A stretch of DNA of 64,000 bases from Humibacillus xanthopallidus. Its GTDB lineage: Bacteria; Actinomycetota; Actinomycetes; Actinomycetales; Dermatophilaceae. The stretch is from the NCBI RefSeq assembly GCF_006716675.1, contig NZ_VFPM01000001.1, positions 1,054,001 through 1,118,000 on the forward strand, read 5' to 3'. This document shows positions 63,159 to 64,000 of this stretch, piece by piece (the first letter of the stretch is position 1; each line of letters opens with the position of its first letter). The notes below the pieces were generated by a model. The model did no database searches. It was not told where the DNA came from and saw only the letters and a list, made by a program, of their open reading frames with translations. The position numbers and the translations under genes were made by a program.

Positions 63159-64000
63159 ATGTCTTCACGCACCACGTCGATCGGTGGCGTCATCAGCCTG
63201 CTCGGAGCCTTCCTCGCGTCGGCCCTCGTGCTCGGGCTGCTCGCCGCCGGCCTCGTCATGCCGGCCGTCGGGGCCACCGGTGCCCTCGCGCGCAGCGGCG
63301 TGGACGTCTTCAACGACCTGCCGAGCGAGTTCCGCACCGACCCGCTGGCCCAGACGTCGCGGATCCTCGCCTCCGACGGCAGCGTCATCGCGACACCGCA
63401 GGAGCAGAACCGCACCATCGTGCCGCTCGAGAAGATCGCGCCGATCATGCGTTCGGCCCAGGTCGCGATCGAGGACCACCGCTTCTACGAGCACGGCGGC
63501 ATCGACCTGCAGGGCACGATCCGCGCCGTCGTCTCCAACCTGCGCAACGGCTCATCGGTCGGCGCCTCGTCGCTGACGCAGCAGTACGTGAAGATCTCGC
63601 TGCAGTACTCCGCCCTCAGCGCCGGCAACGAGGAGGCCGCCGCAGACGCGGTGAAGAAGGACTACATGCGCAAGCTCAAGGAGCTGAAGTACGCGATCAC
63701 CCTCGAGAAGAAGCTGACGAAGGACGAGATCCTCGAGGGCTACCTCAACCTCGTCTACTACGGCGACCGCGCGTACGGCGTCGAGGCTGCTGCGCAGCAC
63801 TACTTCAGCGTCCACGCCTCACAGCTGAGCCTCTCGCAGGCGGCCCTGCTCGCCGGCCTCACGCAGAACCCCGGCACGACCGACCCGGTGAACTTCCCGG
63901 AGCGGGCGATCGCGCGCCGCAACGTCGTGCTCGACCGCATGCACGAGCTCGGCCGCATCACCGACAAGCAGTGGACCGATGCCCGCAAGCGCACGCTCAA
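63159..64000 (+). CDS. ponA: Penicillin-binding protein 1 (PonA-like), cut by right window edge
   Basis: 280 codons are present. The N-terminus has one membrane helix (GGVISLLGAFLASALVLGLL). The GT51 transglycosylase domain follows, with the catalytic Glu105 in IEDHRFYEHGGIDLQGTIRA, then GASSLTQQYVKISL, KLKELKYAITLEKKLTKDEI and LEGYLNLVYYGDRAYGVEAA. The transpeptidase domain lies beyond the window. It polymerises and crosslinks peptidoglycan outside the membrane. The site corresponds to ponA2 (Rv3682), next to whiB4. Confidence 0.95.
   Translation, partial: MSSRTTSIGGVISLLGAFLASALVLGLLAAGLVMPAVGATGALARSGVDVFNDLPSEFRTDPLAQTSRILASDGSVIATPQEQNRTIVPLEKIAPIMRSAQVAIEDHRFYEHGGIDLQGTIRAVVSNLRNGSSVGASSLTQQYVKISLQYSALSAGNEEAAADAVKKDYMRKLKELKYAITLEKKLTKDEILEGYLNLVYYGDRAYGVEAAAQHYFSVHASQLSLSQAALLAGLTQNPGTTDPVNFPERAIARRNVVLDRMHELGRITDKQWTDARKRTL

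Overview
The window is high-GC DNA with GTG starts, 1-4 base ATGA/GTGA gene overlaps, a WhiB protein, a DUF222/HNH (13E12-type) protein and several apparently leaderless TAnnnT promoters. All of this points to an actinobacterium. The block at 51-64 kb (MarP-like protease, NUDIX, Nth, Crp, MBL hydrolase, RidA, two ArsA-like ATPases, WhiB4-like, PonA-like) follows the gene order of Mycobacterium tuberculosis Rv3671c-Rv3682. A family such as Intrasporangiaceae is my guess from the overall style; nothing in the sequence proves it.

Layout. 0-5 kb: a DMFA2_C-type secreted protein cut by the left edge, a Thr-rich secreted protein and a small two-component system with a sensorless kinase. 5-13.6 kb: DEAD-box RNA helicase, VTC/DUF4956 polyphosphate pair, DUF222-HNH protein with a divergent small RHH-like protein, two SAM methyltransferases, a hypothetical protein and an FMN reductase. 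13.7-25 kb (minus strand): a complete-looking Tad/Flp pilus operon (two Flp pilins, TadE, TadG, CpaB, CpaE, CpaF, TadB fused to a von Willebrand A domain, TadC) ending in two paralogous GT-C-like membrane proteins. 25-28.5 kb (plus): GT87 and PIG-V-like mannosyltransferases with a frameshifted GT-C relic between them.

29-35 kb: NhaA antiporter, holin-X-like membrane protein, EphE-like hydrolase, serine hydrolase and a NarL-type two-component pair. 35-40 kb: a secreted protein of about 1565 residues built of Ig-like repeats. 40-44.5 kb: an OmpR-type two-component pair divergent from a ferric-reductase-like flavoprotein plus a periplasmic FMN-binding protein. 44.7-50.9 kb: a CitA/CitB-type two-component pair divergent from a tctCBA-uspA tricarboxylate uptake operon. 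51-64 kb: the conserved core block, into which a two-gene YqcI/YcgG heme-protein plus DUF1989 operon is inserted.

Beyond genes, the most notable signals are non-coding. (1) The octamer CGGCATAC/GTATGCCG occurs about 27 times on both strands, in every codon frame and in intergenic DNA. (2) Palindromic repeats fill the gaps between convergent genes (44.5, 50.9 and 62.4 kb) and probably act as two-way terminators. (3) TAGGGT/TACCCT boxes lie 6-7 bases before start codons and indicate leaderless transcripts. No rRNA, tRNA, CRISPR array, insertion sequence or prophage was recognised.
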